DNA of 48,922 bases from contig JAUNGT010000008.1 in the NCBI GenBank assembly GCA_030524455.1, positions 1 through 48,922 on the forward strand, written 5' to 3'. Position numbers and translations under genes: made by a program. This document shows positions 34,420-44,146 of this stretch, piece after piece. This DNA is from Eubacteriales bacterium (GTDB lineage Bacteria; Bacillota; Clostridia; Lachnospirales; Lachnospiraceae). Below the pieces are notes generated by a model. That model was not told the origin of the DNA. It worked only from the letters and a program-made list of their open reading frames with translations, and ran no database searches. The stretch's first letter is position 1, and every line of letters begins with the position of its first letter.

Positions 34420-36054
34420 ATGGGGAAAAGCCGGACAGCGGAGCTTATCCTGGCGCTCTGCGCGTTGCTTTTGCTGGCGGCAGTGTATGGCAGCTGGCGC
34501 GCAGAGCGGGAGGAAAAGGAGGAGGCAGAGGCGGCCGAGTGGCTGGAAAACAGCTTTTATATTGATACGATGACGGTGGATGTGGCAGGCTCTGAGCTGG
34601 AGGAGCAGATACGGGGCTGGCACAACTGGCTGGATGGCCTGTTCTGCGTTGCCCTTCCCGCCTACGCGTCGGGGCAGGAGCTTGTGCTTGACTGGGAATA
34701 CGCGGATGGCCTGCTGATTGACGGGCAGCCGCAGCAGCGGGGACGATGGTCCTATACGGCAGGACAGCAGTATGTGTTTTCTTTCGTGAAGGATGCAGAG
34801 ACGGTGGAGGAGTTTGCCGTGGTGTTTCTGGAAGGCAGCGGCCTGCCCTCCGCCTTTGTGAACACGGATTCCGGCTCCATGGAATATGTGGACGCAGATA
34901 AGAAAAACCGGGAGGAGGGCAGCTTCTACCTGACGGACGAGACGGGAGAGCTTGTCTGCTCCGACCGGCTGACCTACATCAAGGGACGGGGCAACACGAC
35001 CTGGGAGCGGGAGAAAAAGCCCTACAGCATCAAGCTGAGCAGCAGCCAGGATATCCTCGGCATGGGGGCGGCCCGGCGGTGGGAGCTTCTGGCAAACTTT
35101 TACGACGGCAGCCATATGCGCAACCAGCTTGTGACGGAGCTGGCCCGGGAGGCGGGGATGGAGTATACGCCTCAGATGACCTGGGTGGATCTGTACCTGA
35201 ACGGGAAATATCAGGGACTGTACCAGATCTCGGAGAAGGTGGAGGCAGGGGCAGCCCGCGTGGATATCGGGGCGGGCGCGGCCGCAGATCCGGCGGATCA
35301 GGGCTACCTGTTCGTGATGGAGGACGGCAGCCGCTTTGAGGCCGCGCAGGAGGGCAAATTTTCCACGGCGGGGGAGCAGTATCTGGTGATCAAGAGCCCG
35401 GAGGATGCCTCGGAGGAGGAGGTTTCCTATCTGAAGGGATTGGTGGGGGCTTTTGAGGACGCGGTGACGGCGCCGGACGGGAGAAACCCGGAATCCGGAA
35501 AAAGCTTTGAAGAGCTGATCGATCTGGATTCCTTTGCCAAAAAATATCTGGTGGAGGAGATCGCCAAGAATTCGGACGCGGTGACCAACAGCCAGTATTT
35601 TTATAAAAAACCGGAGAGCGATACCCTGTACGCCGGGCCGGTGTGGGATTATGACAACGCGCTGGGGCACACCAGCGAGGAGGCCATGGATCCGGAGGGC
35701 TTCCTTCTGGATCACGCGGACAGCGATTCCGGCAGCAATCTCTGGTACGGTGCGCTGAACGGACAGGACGCCTTCCGGGAGCGGGCAGGCAGCCTGTACC
35801 GGGAGATATTTTCCGGGCTTTTAAAGGAGGCCTGCGAGGAAAAAATCGAGAGCTGGCGGGAGCTTTTGCGGGACTCCGCGTATCTGGACGAGCTGCGCTG
35901 GAAGGATGTGGGAAAGGATTTCCGCTACCGGGTCTGCGAGGACTATGACGGCTATGTGGATTATCTGAAGGACTTTGTGAACAGGCGCAGGGCCTTTCTG
36001 GACGGGGCCTACGGCGAAGCGTCGGAGGGCAGCGCCGGGACGGAGGAGAGATGA
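34420..36054 (+). CDS. CotH kinase family protein, membrane anchored
   Basis: A 544-residue protein with one N-terminal membrane segment (about 8-24, ILALCALLLLAAVYG) and a large domain of the CotH family, atypical protein kinases known from spore coats and from other surface systems. Conserved stretches are IKGRGNTTWE with KKPYSIKL, the DLYLNGKYQGLYQISEKVE-like segment, and VWDYDNALG with the metal-binding Asp pair. The start at 34420 has AGGAG nine bases upstream; an upstream TTG lies in the terminator. It is overlapped by the VTC-domain gene (ATGA) and followed by a DUF4956 gene, so the three likely work together at the membrane. Substrate unknown. Confidence 0.88.
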   Translation: MGKSRTAELILALCALLLLAAVYGSWRAEREEKEEAEAAEWLENSFYIDTMTVDVAGSELEEQIRGWHNWLDGLFCVALPAYASGQELVLDWEYADGLLIDGQPQQRGRWSYTAGQQYVFSFVKDAETVEEFAVVFLEGSGLPSAFVNTDSGSMEYVDADKKNREEGSFYLTDETGELVCSDRLTYIKGRGNTTWEREKKPYSIKLSSSQDILGMGAARRWELLANFYDGSHMRNQLVTELAREAGMEYTPQMTWVDLYLNGKYQGLYQISEKVEAGAARVDIGAGAAADPADQGYLFVMEDGSRFEAAQEGKFSTAGEQYLVIKSPEDASEEEVSYLKGLVGAFEDAVTAPDGRNPESGKSFEELIDLDSFAKKYLVEEIAKNSDAVTNSQYFYKKPESDTLYAGPVWDYDNALGHTSEEAMDPEGFLLDHADSDSGSNLWYGALNGQDAFRERAGSLYREIFSGLLKEACEEKIESWRELLRDSAYLDELRWKDVGKDFRYRVCEDYDGYVDYLKDFVNRRRAFLDGAYGEASEGSAGTEER

Positions 36055-36755
36055 AGCGGGAAGAGGAACAGCAAAGCTGGCGGCACGAGCTGAAATTTGT
36101 CTGTACGCAGCCCCAGCTGGAAATTATAAAGAACCGGGTGAGACCGCTTTTGGCGGCGGACCCGCACACGGGGCCGTCCGGCACCTACCGGATCCGAAGC
36201 GTCTATTTTGACGATGTGCGCGACAGCTGCTTTTATGAGAACGAGGACGGCACGGATCCCCGGGAGAAATTCCGGATCCGGATCTATAATGGCAGCAGCG
36301 AACGCATCACGCTGGAGCTAAAGCAGAAGTGCCGGGGCTTAAACCGCAAGCTGTCCTGCCCGCTGACAGACAGACAGTGCAGGCAGATGCTTGGCGGCGG
36401 GCTGCAGGAGGCCCCGGAGGAGCTTGCGCCCCTTCTGCGCAAGTGGCAGCTCCAGCACAAAAACCGCCTGCTGCGGCCGAAGGCGATTGTGGAGTACGAG
36501 CGTACGCCCTATATTTTCCGGCTGGGAAATGTCCGGGTGACGCTGGATCAGAATATCACCGCGGGGACGCAGACGGAGCGCTTTTTGGAGGGCGGCTTTG
36601 TGCGGCGGCCCATCCTGCCGGCGGGACAGCATGTGCTTGAGGTCAAGTACGACGCCTTTCTGCCGGATCCGGTGCGCCAGCTTCTGGCCCTGGAGACGCT
36701 GCAGCGGACGTCCTTTTCCAAGTATTATCTGTGCAGGAAATTTAATGTTATGTAA
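36051..36755 (+). CDS. VTC-domain protein (polyphosphate polymerase-like)
   Basis: A 234-residue soluble protein of the VTC/triphosphate-tunnel fold. In yeast VTC4 this domain makes polyphosphate from ATP. Alternating charged residues expected to line the tunnel are seen in RHELKF, KFRIRIYN, LELKQKCRGLNRK, VEYERTPY, VTLDQN and LEVKYD. There is no membrane segment; the DUF4956 protein next door may supply one. Start and upstream stop overlap as ATGA. Whether it really polymerises phosphate or uses another triphosphate is unknown. Confidence 0.88.
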   Translation: MKREEEQQSWRHELKFVCTQPQLEIIKNRVRPLLAADPHTGPSGTYRIRSVYFDDVRDSCFYENEDGTDPREKFRIRIYNGSSERITLELKQKCRGLNRKLSCPLTDRQCRQMLGGGLQEAPEELAPLLRKWQLQHKNRLLRPKAIVEYERTPYIFRLGNVRVTLDQNITAGTQTERFLEGGFVRRPILPAGQHVLEVKYDAFLPDPVRQLLALETLQRTSFSKYYLCRKFNVM

Positions 36756-36770
36756 GGAGAACAAACGCAT

Positions 36771-37445
36771 ATGAATTTCGGAGACATCTTTAAAAAATCC
36801 TTTCTGGAGGGCTTCTACAGCACGGATCTGCAGCTTCCCTCGATCCTTTTGAGCCTTATGGTGACCTGCCTTCTGGCCTGTTATATTTTTCTGGCCTACC
36901 GGCTTTTGACCCGCAAAACCTTCTACAACAAGAGCTTCGGCGTGTCTCTGGCGGCGCTGGCGATCATCACGGCGGCGGTGATTTTAACGATCCAGTCCAA
37001 TATCGTGATTTCCCTCGGTATGGTGGGCGCGCTGTCCATCGTGCGTTTCCGGACGGCGGTGAAGGAGCCCATGGATCTGGTCTTTTTGTTCTGGGCCATC
37101 AGCGTGGGGATCATCTGCGGCGCAAACCTGTATTCCCTGGCCGTGGTATCCTGTCTGGTGGTGACGGTGGCGATTTTCCTGCTGGATCTGGTGCCGGTGA
37201 CAAAGGCGCCCATGCTGCTTGTGACAAACGGCACGGACATAGACGGCGAGGCCGGGATCCTTTCCGTGGTGGAAAAATACAGCCGCTTCTGCCGGGTGAA
37301 GTCCCGGACGGTGGCGGCGGGGCAGCTTGATCTGGTGATTGAGGTGCGTGTGGACGAGGCGGCGGCCCTGGTGAAGGAGGTCGGCGCTTTAAAGGGAATG
37401 GAAAGCGTGTCCCTTTTGTCCCATGACGGTGAGACGACTTATTAA
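36771..37445 (+). CDS. DUF4956 domain membrane protein
   Basis: A 224-residue protein with about four membrane segments in the first 145 residues (around 25-45, 58-80, 100-120 and 122-142) and a cytoplasmic C-terminal domain resembling a small alpha/beta fold. The family is uncharacterised and often found beside VTC-domain and CotH genes, as here. The segment GALSIVRFRTAVKEPMDLVFLF-like is its most conserved part. It may anchor or export the product of the VTC protein; this is inference. Confidence 0.85.
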   Translation: MNFGDIFKKSFLEGFYSTDLQLPSILLSLMVTCLLACYIFLAYRLLTRKTFYNKSFGVSLAALAIITAAVILTIQSNIVISLGMVGALSIVRFRTAVKEPMDLVFLFWAISVGIICGANLYSLAVVSCLVVTVAIFLLDLVPVTKAPMLLVTNGTDIDGEAGILSVVEKYSRFCRVKSRTVAAGQLDLVIEVRVDEAAALVKEVGALKGMESVSLLSHDGETTY

Positions 37446-37457
37446 GGAGCGCAGAAG

Positions 37458-38030
37458 ATGTTTGTGATTGCAGGCTTGGGAAACCCGAAAAAGGAGTACG
37501 AAAACACCAGGCATAATATCGGGTTTTCCGTGATCGATATGCTGGCGGAGCAGAACAATATCCGCCTGGGGACGGCAAAGCACAAGGGGCTTTTGGGCGC
37601 AGGCTACATCGACGGGCAGAAGGTGCTGCTGGTCAAGCCCATGACGTACATGAACCTGAGCGGCGAGTGCATCCGGGAGGTGCTGGATTACTATAAGGTG
37701 GACGGCTCGGACCATCTGATCGTGATCCACGACGACATCAGCCTGGAGCCCGGGGTGATCCGGATCCGGAAAAAGGGCAGCGCCGGCGGGCACAATGGCC
37801 TGAAAAATATTATTCAGCACCTGGGGAACGACACGTTTATCCGCATCAAGGTGGGCGTCGGAGAAAAGCCGGCGGGCTATGATCTGGCGGACTATGTGCT
37901 GGGGCACTTTTCCGGGGAAGAGAGGACGCTGATGCGCCAGGTTTCGGAGGAGGCCTGCAGCGCGGTGCGCATGATCCTGGAGAAGGGGCCGGACAGCGCC
38001 ATGAACTGCTTTAACGGAAAGAAGCTGTAG
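37458..38030 (+). CDS. pth: Peptidyl-tRNA hydrolase
   Basis: A 190-residue essential enzyme that recycles peptidyl-tRNA dropped from ribosomes. The family start IAGLGNPKKEYENTRHNIGF includes catalytic His19 and Asn9. IHDDISLEPG holds the conserved Asp, and KGSAGGHNGLKNI is the substrate-contact loop. Four bases separate it from mfd, a frequent neighbour in Firmicutes. Confidence 0.97.
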   Translation: MFVIAGLGNPKKEYENTRHNIGFSVIDMLAEQNNIRLGTAKHKGLLGAGYIDGQKVLLVKPMTYMNLSGECIREVLDYYKVDGSDHLIVIHDDISLEPGVIRIRKKGSAGGHNGLKNIIQHLGNDTFIRIKVGVGEKPAGYDLADYVLGHFSGEERTLMRQVSEEACSAVRMILEKGPDSAMNCFNGKKL

Positions 38031-38034
38031 GAAA

Positions 38035-41000
38035 ATGGGCAGGAAGGTTTTAACGGCTCCGCTGGAGGAGCTGGCAGAATACGGGGAGGCAAAGAGGCTT
38101 CTGGATGGCGGGAAGGGCAGCGTGGCCTTTTCCGGCCTGTACGATTCCCAGAAGCTGCATATGATTTACGGATTGAGCGATGGTTTTTTACAGAAAATCA
38201 TCGTTGTTTCCAGTGACAAAAAAGCCCGCGAGACGGGGGCGGAATATCGGTTTTATGACGCGAACACGCTGGTTTATCCGGGGAAGGACCTGCTGTTTTA
38301 TCAGGCGGACGTGTCCGGGGGAGATCTGACCCGGGAGCGGATGCTTGTGCTGCGGGCGATCCTGGAAAAGCGTCCGGTGACGGTCGTGACGACCATGGCG
38401 GCGCTGATGATGCCCCAGATGCCGGTCGGGGAGGTGGCGGCCCATGTGCTGTCCTTTGACCGGGAGACGTCTGTGGACGAGGAGAAGCTTTCCGGCAGGC
38501 TGACGGAGATGGGCTACGAGCGCACCTACCAGGTGGAGCGGCCCGGACAGTTTTCCGTGCGGGGCGGTATCATCGATATTTTTGACATGACGGAGGAAAA
38601 TCCCTACCGGATTGAGCTTTGGGGGGACAGCGTGGATTCCATCCGCAGCTTCGATGTGCTCTCTCAGCGTTCCGTGGAAAATCTGGAGGAGGTGCGCGTC
38701 TATCCAGCCACGGAGCTGATTCTGTCCGAGGGGCGCAAAAGGGACGGCTTTGCCCGCATCGAAAGGGAGACAAAGGACAGCGTAAAAAGGCTGCGGGAGG
38801 TAGGGCGGACGGAGGAGGCCGCCCGCCTGGACCGGCAGATCCGGGAGACGCTGGAATCCGCCCGGGAGCTGGGCGGCATGGCAAACCTGGAAAGCTTTGT
38901 CCACTATTTTTACCCGCGGACGGAGGCCTTTCTGGAATTTTTTGACCCGGCCTGCGCCGTCGTTTTTCTGGATGAGCCCCAGCGGCTTGCGGAGACGGCC
39001 GGGGCGCTGGAGACGGAATTTCGGGAGAGCATGACCTCCCGGCTGGAGAAGGGCTACATTCTGCCGGGCCAGGCGGAGCTTCTTTATACCGCAAAGCAGA
39101 TCGGAGCGCAGCTTTTGCAGCGCCGGACGGTGGCCCTGGCGGCGCTGGAGACAAAGAGCGTCCTGCTGAAGCCGGATTATCGCTATGAGATCGCGGTGCG
39201 GGGCATGTCCTCCTACAACAACAGCTTCGAGGCCCTGCTGAAGGATTTAAAGCGCTATAAAAAAAGCGGCAGCCGGGTGCTTCTTCTGTGCGCCTCGCGC
39301 ACCCGGGCCAGACGGCTGGCCGCCGATCTGCGGGAGCAGGAGCTGACGGCCTTTTACAGCGAGGATCCGGACCGGGAGGTGCAGCCCGGCGAGGTGGAGC
39401 TTTTTTACGGGCATGTGGAAAAAGGCTTTGAATATCCGCTTCTGAAGTTTGCGGTGATTTCGGAGGGGGATATTTTTGGCGCGCCCAAAAAGAAAAAACG
39501 GAAATTCAAGCGCTACGAGGGTTCCAAAATCCGCGATTTCGCGGAGCTGAAGGTGGGCGACTATGTGGTGCACGAGGTGCACGGCCTGGGCGTCTACCAG
39601 GGCATCGAGAAGGTGGAGATGGAGGGCACCGTCCGGGATTATATGAAGATTTCCTACCGGGACGGGGGCAATCTGTATGTGCTGGCCACCGGGCTGGACG
39701 TGATCCAGAAGTACGCTTCGGCGGACGCGGCCAAAAAGCCGAAGCTCAATAAGCTGGGAACCCAGGAGTGGAGCAAGACAAAGACCCGGGTGCGGGCGGC
39801 GGTCAGCGAGGTGGCAAGGGATCTGGTGGAGCTGTATGCGGCAAGGCAGCAGGGGCAGGGCTATGCCTTCTCCGAGGACACGGTGTGGCAGCGGGAATTT
39901 GAGGAAATGTTTCCCTTCGAGGAGACGGAGGATCAGCTGACAGCCATCGCGGCCACCAAGCGGGACATGGAGAGCAGGCGGATCATGGACCGTCTGGTCT
40001 GCGGCGACGTGGGCTACGGCAAGACCGAGATCGCGATCCGGGCGGCCTTCAAGGCGGTGCAGGACGGCAAGCAGGTGGTATTTTTGGTGCCCACCACGAT
40101 CCTTGCCCAGCAGCATTACAATACCTTTGTCCAGAGGATGAAGGATTATCCCGTGCAGATCGGCCTGATGAGCCGCTTCCGCACCCCGGCGCAGCAGAAA
40201 AAGACCATCGAGGGCCTGAAAAAAGGGCAGATCGACATTGTGATCGGCACTCACCGGGTACTCTCGTCGGATATGCAGTATAAGGATCTGGGGCTTCTGA
40301 TTATCGACGAGGAGCAGCGCTTCGGCGTGACCCACAAGGAGAAGATCAAGAAGCTGAAGGAGAACGTGGACGTGCTGACGCTGACGGCAACCCCGATTCC
40401 CCGCACGCTGCACATGTCCCTGGTGGGGATCCGTGACATGAGCGTGCTGGAGGAGGCGCCCGGGGAGCGTCAGCCCATTCAGACCTATGTGATGGAGTAC
40501 AACGAGGAGCTGGTGCGGGAGGCCATCCTGCGGGAGCTGTCCCGGGGCGGTCAGGTTTATTATGTATACAACCGGATCAACACCATTGCGGACATGGCGG
40601 CGCGGCTGAGCGAGCTGGTGCCGGAGGCCTCCGTGGCTTTCGCCCACGGAAAAATGTCGGAGCGGGAGCTGGAGCGCATCATGATGGATTTTATCAACGG
40701 GGAGATCGACGTGCTGGTGGCGACCACCATCATCGAGACAGGGCTGGATATTTCCAACGTGAACACCATCGTGATTCATGATTCCGACCGGATGGGCCTG
40801 TCCCAGCTCTATCAGCTCCGGGGCCGGGTGGGCCGCTCCAACCGCACCGCCTACGCCTTTCTGATGTATAAAAGGGACAAGGTGCTGCGGGAGGTGGCGG
40901 AAAAGCGGCTGGCGGCCATCCGGGAATTTACGGATCTGGGGAGCGGCTTCAAAATCGCCATGAAGGATCTGGAGATCCGGGGCGCGGGCAACCTGCTGGG

Positions 41001-41571
41001 AGAGCGCCAGCACGGACACATGGAGGCGGTGGGCTACGACCTGTACTGCAAGATGCTCAACGAGGCCGTAAAGACCCTGAAGGGGCAGGAGAGCGAGCCG
41101 GATTTTGCCACCACCGTGGAGCTGGAGGTGGACGCCTATATTCCGGCCAGCTACATTGTCAACGAGCAGCAGAAGCTGGATATTTACAAGCGGATCGCGG
41201 GAGTGGAGACGGCCCAGGAGAGCGAGGAGATGAAGGAGGAGCTTTTGGACCGCTTCGGCGAGGTGCCGGAGTCCGTGGACAATCTTCTGCGGATCGCCCT
41301 GCTGCGCACCCAGGCTCACAGGCTTTACATTATGGAGGTAAAGGGGCGGCCCGGCGAGCTGCGCTTTGTCTACCGGCCCGACGCAAAGGTGCACGGGGAA
41401 AACATTCCGCAGCTGTTTGCCCTCTACGGGGAAAAGCTGAAATTTCTGCCGCAGGGAAATCCGGTCTTTACTTATCGGGATAAAGGGAGTAAGGTAGGGG
41501 AGAAAAACGCGGCGAAGCTTTTGGAGCTGGCGGAGCGGCTGATCGGCGACATGCAGCGTATCCTGCTGTGA
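38035..41571 (+). CDS. mfd: Transcription-repair coupling factor
   Basis: A 1178-residue DNA translocase that removes stalled RNA polymerase at lesions and recruits UvrA. Domains in order: UvrB-like N-terminal region (about 20-350), RNA polymerase interaction domain ([20 protein letters not shown] region near 500-560), RecG-like motor with Walker [12 protein letters not shown] and DEEQ box [13 protein letters not shown] motif region, and C-terminal TRCF domain. Length is standard. It and the HelD fusion both act on stalled RNA polymerase, but lie 10 kb apart in different units. Confidence 0.97.
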   Translation: MGRKVLTAPLEELAEYGEAKRLLDGGKGSVAFSGLYDSQKLHMIYGLSDGFLQKIIVVSSDKKARETGAEYRFYDANTLVYPGKDLLFYQADVSGGDLTRERMLVLRAILEKRPVTVVTTMAALMMPQMPVGEVAAHVLSFDRETSVDEEKLSGRLTEMGYERTYQVERPGQFSVRGGIIDIFDMTEENPYRIELWGDSVDSIRSFDVLSQRSVENLEEVRVYPATELILSEGRKRDGFARIERETKDSVKRLREVGRTEEAARLDRQIRETLESARELGGMANLESFVHYFYPRTEAFLEFFDPACAVVFLDEPQRLAETAGALETEFRESMTSRLEKGYILPGQAELLYTAKQIGAQLLQRRTVALAALETKSVLLKPDYRYEIAVRGMSSYNNSFEALLKDLKRYKKSGSRVLLLCASRTRARRLAADLREQELTAFYSEDPDREVQPGEVELFYGHVEKGFEYPLLKFAVISEGDIFGAPKKKKRKFKRYEGSKIRDFAELKVGDYVVHEVHGLGVYQGIEKVEMEGTVRDYMKISYRDGGNLYVLATGLDVIQKYASADAAKKPKLNKLGTQEWSKTKTRVRAAVSEVARDLVELYAARQQGQGYAFSEDTVWQREFEEMFPFEETEDQLTAIAATKRDMESRRIMDRLVCGDVGYGKTEIAIRAAFKAVQDGKQVVFLVPTTILAQQHYNTFVQRMKDYPVQIGLMSRFRTPAQQKKTIEGLKKGQIDIVIGTHRVLSSDMQYKDLGLLIIDEEQRFGVTHKEKIKKLKENVDVLTLTATPIPRTLHMSLVGIRDMSVLEEAPGERQPIQTYVMEYNEELVREAILRELSRGGQVYYVYNRINTIADMAARLSELVPEASVAFAHGKMSERELERIMMDFINGEIDVLVATTIIETGLDISNVNTIVIHDSDRMGLSQLYQLRGRVGRSNRTAYAFLMYKRDKVLREVAEKRLAAIREFTDLGSGFKIAMKDLEIRGAGNLLGERQHGHMEAVGYDLYCKMLNEAVKTLKGQESEPDFATTVELEVDAYIPASYIVNEQQKLDIYKRIAGVETAQESEEMKEELLDRFGEVPESVDNLLRIALLRTQAHRLYIMEVKGRPGELRFVYRPDAKVHGENIPQLFALYGEKLKFLPQGNPVFTYRDKGSKVGEKNAAKLLELAERLIGDMQRILL

Positions 41572-41641
41572 CCGGCGCTGTCCGCGGAAGCGTTTGGGGC
41601 TTTTGGCCGCGCGTCTGCAAAGGAAGGAAGCGAACAAAAAA

Positions 41642-42073
41642 ATGAAAATTGTGACGCAGATCGGTATCATTTTCTCCATCTGCTGGGCAGCTCAGATCAT
41701 CGAGCATTTGCTGCCCTTTGCTTTTCCGGCCAGTGTGATCGGCATGGTTTTGCTGTTTATCCTGCTGGCCTTTGGGGTGCTCAAGGTGGATCATATCCGG
41801 GAAAAATCGGATTTCCTCCTGGCGAACATGGCCTTTTTCTTCATCCCCGCGGGGGTGAGCGTGATCAATTATTTTGACATCCTCAGAGCGTGGGTCGTGC
41901 AGCTTCTGTTTATCTGCGCGGTGAGCACGGTGATCACCTTCGCGGTCACAGCCTACAGCATGCGGCTGACGGTGTGGCTGATGGAGCGGGCCGCACAGCG
42001 CAGGCCTGTAAGGGCAGCCGCGCAGAGCGGGCCGGTGAGGGCGGCCGTAGAGTCCAAAGAGGAGGAGGCGTAA
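41642..42073 (+). CDS. lrgA: LrgA/CidA family holin-like protein
   Basis: A 143-residue membrane protein with about four segments in residues 1-115. The family has been linked to control of murein hydrolases and to pyruvate transport. The start at 41642 (MKIVTQIG) is chosen; a TTG upstream would add residues unlike the family. The hydrophilic, Arg-rich C-terminal tail (about 118-143) is longer than usual. It is immediately followed by lrgB. Confidence 0.9.
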   Translation: MKIVTQIGIIFSICWAAQIIEHLLPFAFPASVIGMVLLFILLAFGVLKVDHIREKSDFLLANMAFFFIPAGVSVINYFDILRAWVVQLLFICAVSTVITFAVTAYSMRLTVWLMERAAQRRPVRAAAQSGPVRAAVESKEEEA

Positions 42074-42074
42074 G

Positions 42075-42755
42075 ATGCAGGAAGTATTTTCATCTCCGTT
42101 TTTCGGGATCGGCTTAAGCATCGCGGCCTTTTGGATCGGCAATCTGATCCGCAAAAAGACCGGGCTTGTGATCTGCAACCCGCTGGTGGTGGCGTTGGTG
42201 CTGGTCTGCGGCGTGCTGCTGATCTTTAAGATCCCCTACGAGGCCTACAGCGAGGGCGGGGAGATCATCAATATGTTTCTGGCCCCGGCCACGGCCTGCC
42301 TTGCCGTCTCGATCTACACAAAGGCGGAGCTTCTGAAGAAAAACTGGCTGCCGGTGACGGTGGGCGCCACCTGCGGCTCTTTGGCCTCCATGGGAAGCGT
42401 TTATCTGCTGTGCAGGCTGTTTCGGATGGACGAGGCCATGACGGTGTCCCTGATCCCCAAGTCTGTGACGACCCCGATTGCGGTGAGTATTGCGGAGGGG
42501 CAGGGAGGCATGGTGCCGATCACCATGGTGGCGGTGATTTTCACCGGGATTCTGGGCAGCATTTTCGCGCCGCTCATGATCCGCCTGTTCCGGGTAAAGG
42601 ATCCGATGACGGCGGGCGTGGCGATCGGGGCCTGCTCCCATGCGGTGGGCACCTCCAGGGCGCTGGAGCTGGGCGAGACGGAAGGGGCCATGAGCGGCCT
42701 GGCGATCGGCGTGTGCGGCGTTTTGACGGTACTGTTTTCACTGATATTGCTGTAG
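42075..42755 (+). CDS. lrgB: LrgB family membrane protein
   Basis: A 226-residue polytopic partner of LrgA. Typical LrgB segments are FLAPATACLAVSIY, LIPKSVTTPIAVSIAEGQGG and the GACSHAVGTSRALELGE-like stretch. Start is one base after the lrgA stop with GAGGAGG upstream. Together the two form a predicted membrane complex for murein hydrolase control or metabolite export. Confidence 0.93.
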   Translation: MQEVFSSPFFGIGLSIAAFWIGNLIRKKTGLVICNPLVVALVLVCGVLLIFKIPYEAYSEGGEIINMFLAPATACLAVSIYTKAELLKKNWLPVTVGATCGSLASMGSVYLLCRLFRMDEAMTVSLIPKSVTTPIAVSIAEGQGGMVPITMVAVIFTGILGSIFAPLMIRLFRVKDPMTAGVAIGACSHAVGTSRALELGETEGAMSGLAIGVCGVLTVLFSLILL

Positions 42756-42766
42756 GAGAAAATACG

Positions 42767-44137
42767 ATGGACGATAAAAAAGGTTTCCTTGGGACGGAGC
42801 CGGTGGGCGGACTTTTGTTCCGGCTTGCCCTGCCCGCCATCGCGGCGCAGATTATCAACCTGCTGTACAACCTGGTGGACCGGGTTTATATCGGGCATAT
42901 GCCGGGGGACGGAGCGCTGGCGCTGACGGGCGTGGGCGTCTGCCTGCCGGTGATCATGATCGTGTCCGCCTTTGCGGCGCTGGTCAGCATGGGCGGCGCG
43001 CCCCGGGCGTCCATTTTTATGGGGAAAAAAGACAACGATACGGCGGAGCGCATTCTGGGAAACTGCTTTTTGCTGCAGGTGCTCCTGTCTCTGGCGCTGT
43101 CGGTTGTGCTGCTTGCGTTTAAGCGGCCTCTGCTGCTGGCCTTTGGCGCCAGCGAGAACACCATCGGCTATGCGGTGAGCTATCTGGGCATTTACGCGGT
43201 GGGAACGATCTTCGTGCAGCTCACGCTGGGGATGAACGCCTTCATTACGGCCCAGGGCTTTGCCAAAACCGGGATGCTCTCAGTGCTCATCGGCGCGGTC
43301 TGCAATATCGTCCTGGATCCCGTTTTTATCTTCGGCTTCGGCATGGGCGTGAGAGGCGCGGCGCTGGCGACGGTAATTTCCCAGGCGGTTTCCGCGGTGT
43401 GGGTGATCGCGTTTCTTCTGGGGAAAAAGAGCTTCCTGCGGATCCGCAGGAGGAATCTGCGCCTGAACGGCAAAATCCTGATGCCCTGTGTGGCGCTGGG
43501 CCTTTCGCCTTTTGTGATGCAGGCCAGCGAGAGTGTGATCACGGTTTGCTTTAACTCGTCTCTGTTAAAGTACGGCGGGGATATCGCGGTGGGGGCCATG
43601 ACGATCCTCTCCTCGGTAATGCAGTTTTCCATGCTGCCGCTGCAGGGGCTGGCCCAGGGGGCGCAGCCGATTTCCAGCTACAATTACGGGGCGGGCAACC
43701 CGGCCCGGGTCAAAAGGACCTTTTTCCTGCTGCTTGGCTGCAGCCTGACCTATTCTGTCCTGCTCTGGCTTGCTATCCAGCTGGCGCCGGAGCTGTTTGC
43801 CCGGATCTTTACGCCGGACGCGGAGCTGATCGCCTTCACCGGGAAGGTACTGCCGGTCTATGCGGCGGGGCTGCTTATCATGGGCGCGCAGATCGCCTGC
43901 CAGATGACCTTTATCTCTCTGGGAAAGGCGGCGGAATCCATCGTGGTGGCGGTCGTGCGGAAGTTCGTGCTGCTGATCCCTCTGATCTACCTTCTGCCCC
44001 GGCTGATGGCGGATCAGACCATGGCGGTCTACACGGCGGAGCCGGCGGCGGATTTTACGGCGGTGCTCTTTACGGTGGCCCTGTTTACGGTACAGTTCCG
44101 GAAAGCGCTGAAAAAAATGGGGGAACGGAAAGGCTGA
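42767..44137 (+). CDS. MATE family efflux transporter
   Basis: A 456-residue antiporter with twelve predicted membrane segments in two homologous halves (roughly 10-220 and 235-445). The pattern PAIAAQIINLLYNLVDRVYIG-type N-terminus and GLAQGAQPISSYNYGAGN are typical of the NorM/DinF-like clostridial branch. The start at 42767 has GTAGGAG upstream; the open frame extends back into lrgB but without family resemblance. Substrate (drugs or other organic cations) is unknown. Confidence 0.93.
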   Translation: MDDKKGFLGTEPVGGLLFRLALPAIAAQIINLLYNLVDRVYIGHMPGDGALALTGVGVCLPVIMIVSAFAALVSMGGAPRASIFMGKKDNDTAERILGNCFLLQVLLSLALSVVLLAFKRPLLLAFGASENTIGYAVSYLGIYAVGTIFVQLTLGMNAFITAQGFAKTGMLSVLIGAVCNIVLDPVFIFGFGMGVRGAALATVISQAVSAVWVIAFLLGKKSFLRIRRRNLRLNGKILMPCVALGLSPFVMQASESVITVCFNSSLLKYGGDIAVGAMTILSSVMQFSMLPLQGLAQGAQPISSYNYGAGNPARVKRTFFLLLGCSLTYSVLLWLAIQLAPELFARIFTPDAELIAFTGKVLPVYAAGLLIMGAQIACQMTFISLGKAAESIVVAVVRKFVLLIPLIYLLPRLMADQTMAVYTAEPAADFTAVLFTVALFTVQFRKALKKMGERKG

Positions 44138-44146
44138 GTATGAGGT

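Noticed and set aside
39247..41679. 810-residue open frame on the minus strand
   Set aside because: It lies fully opposite mfd, whose domains are unmistakable. GC-rich coding strands give long antisense frames; the translation has low complexity and no family resemblance.
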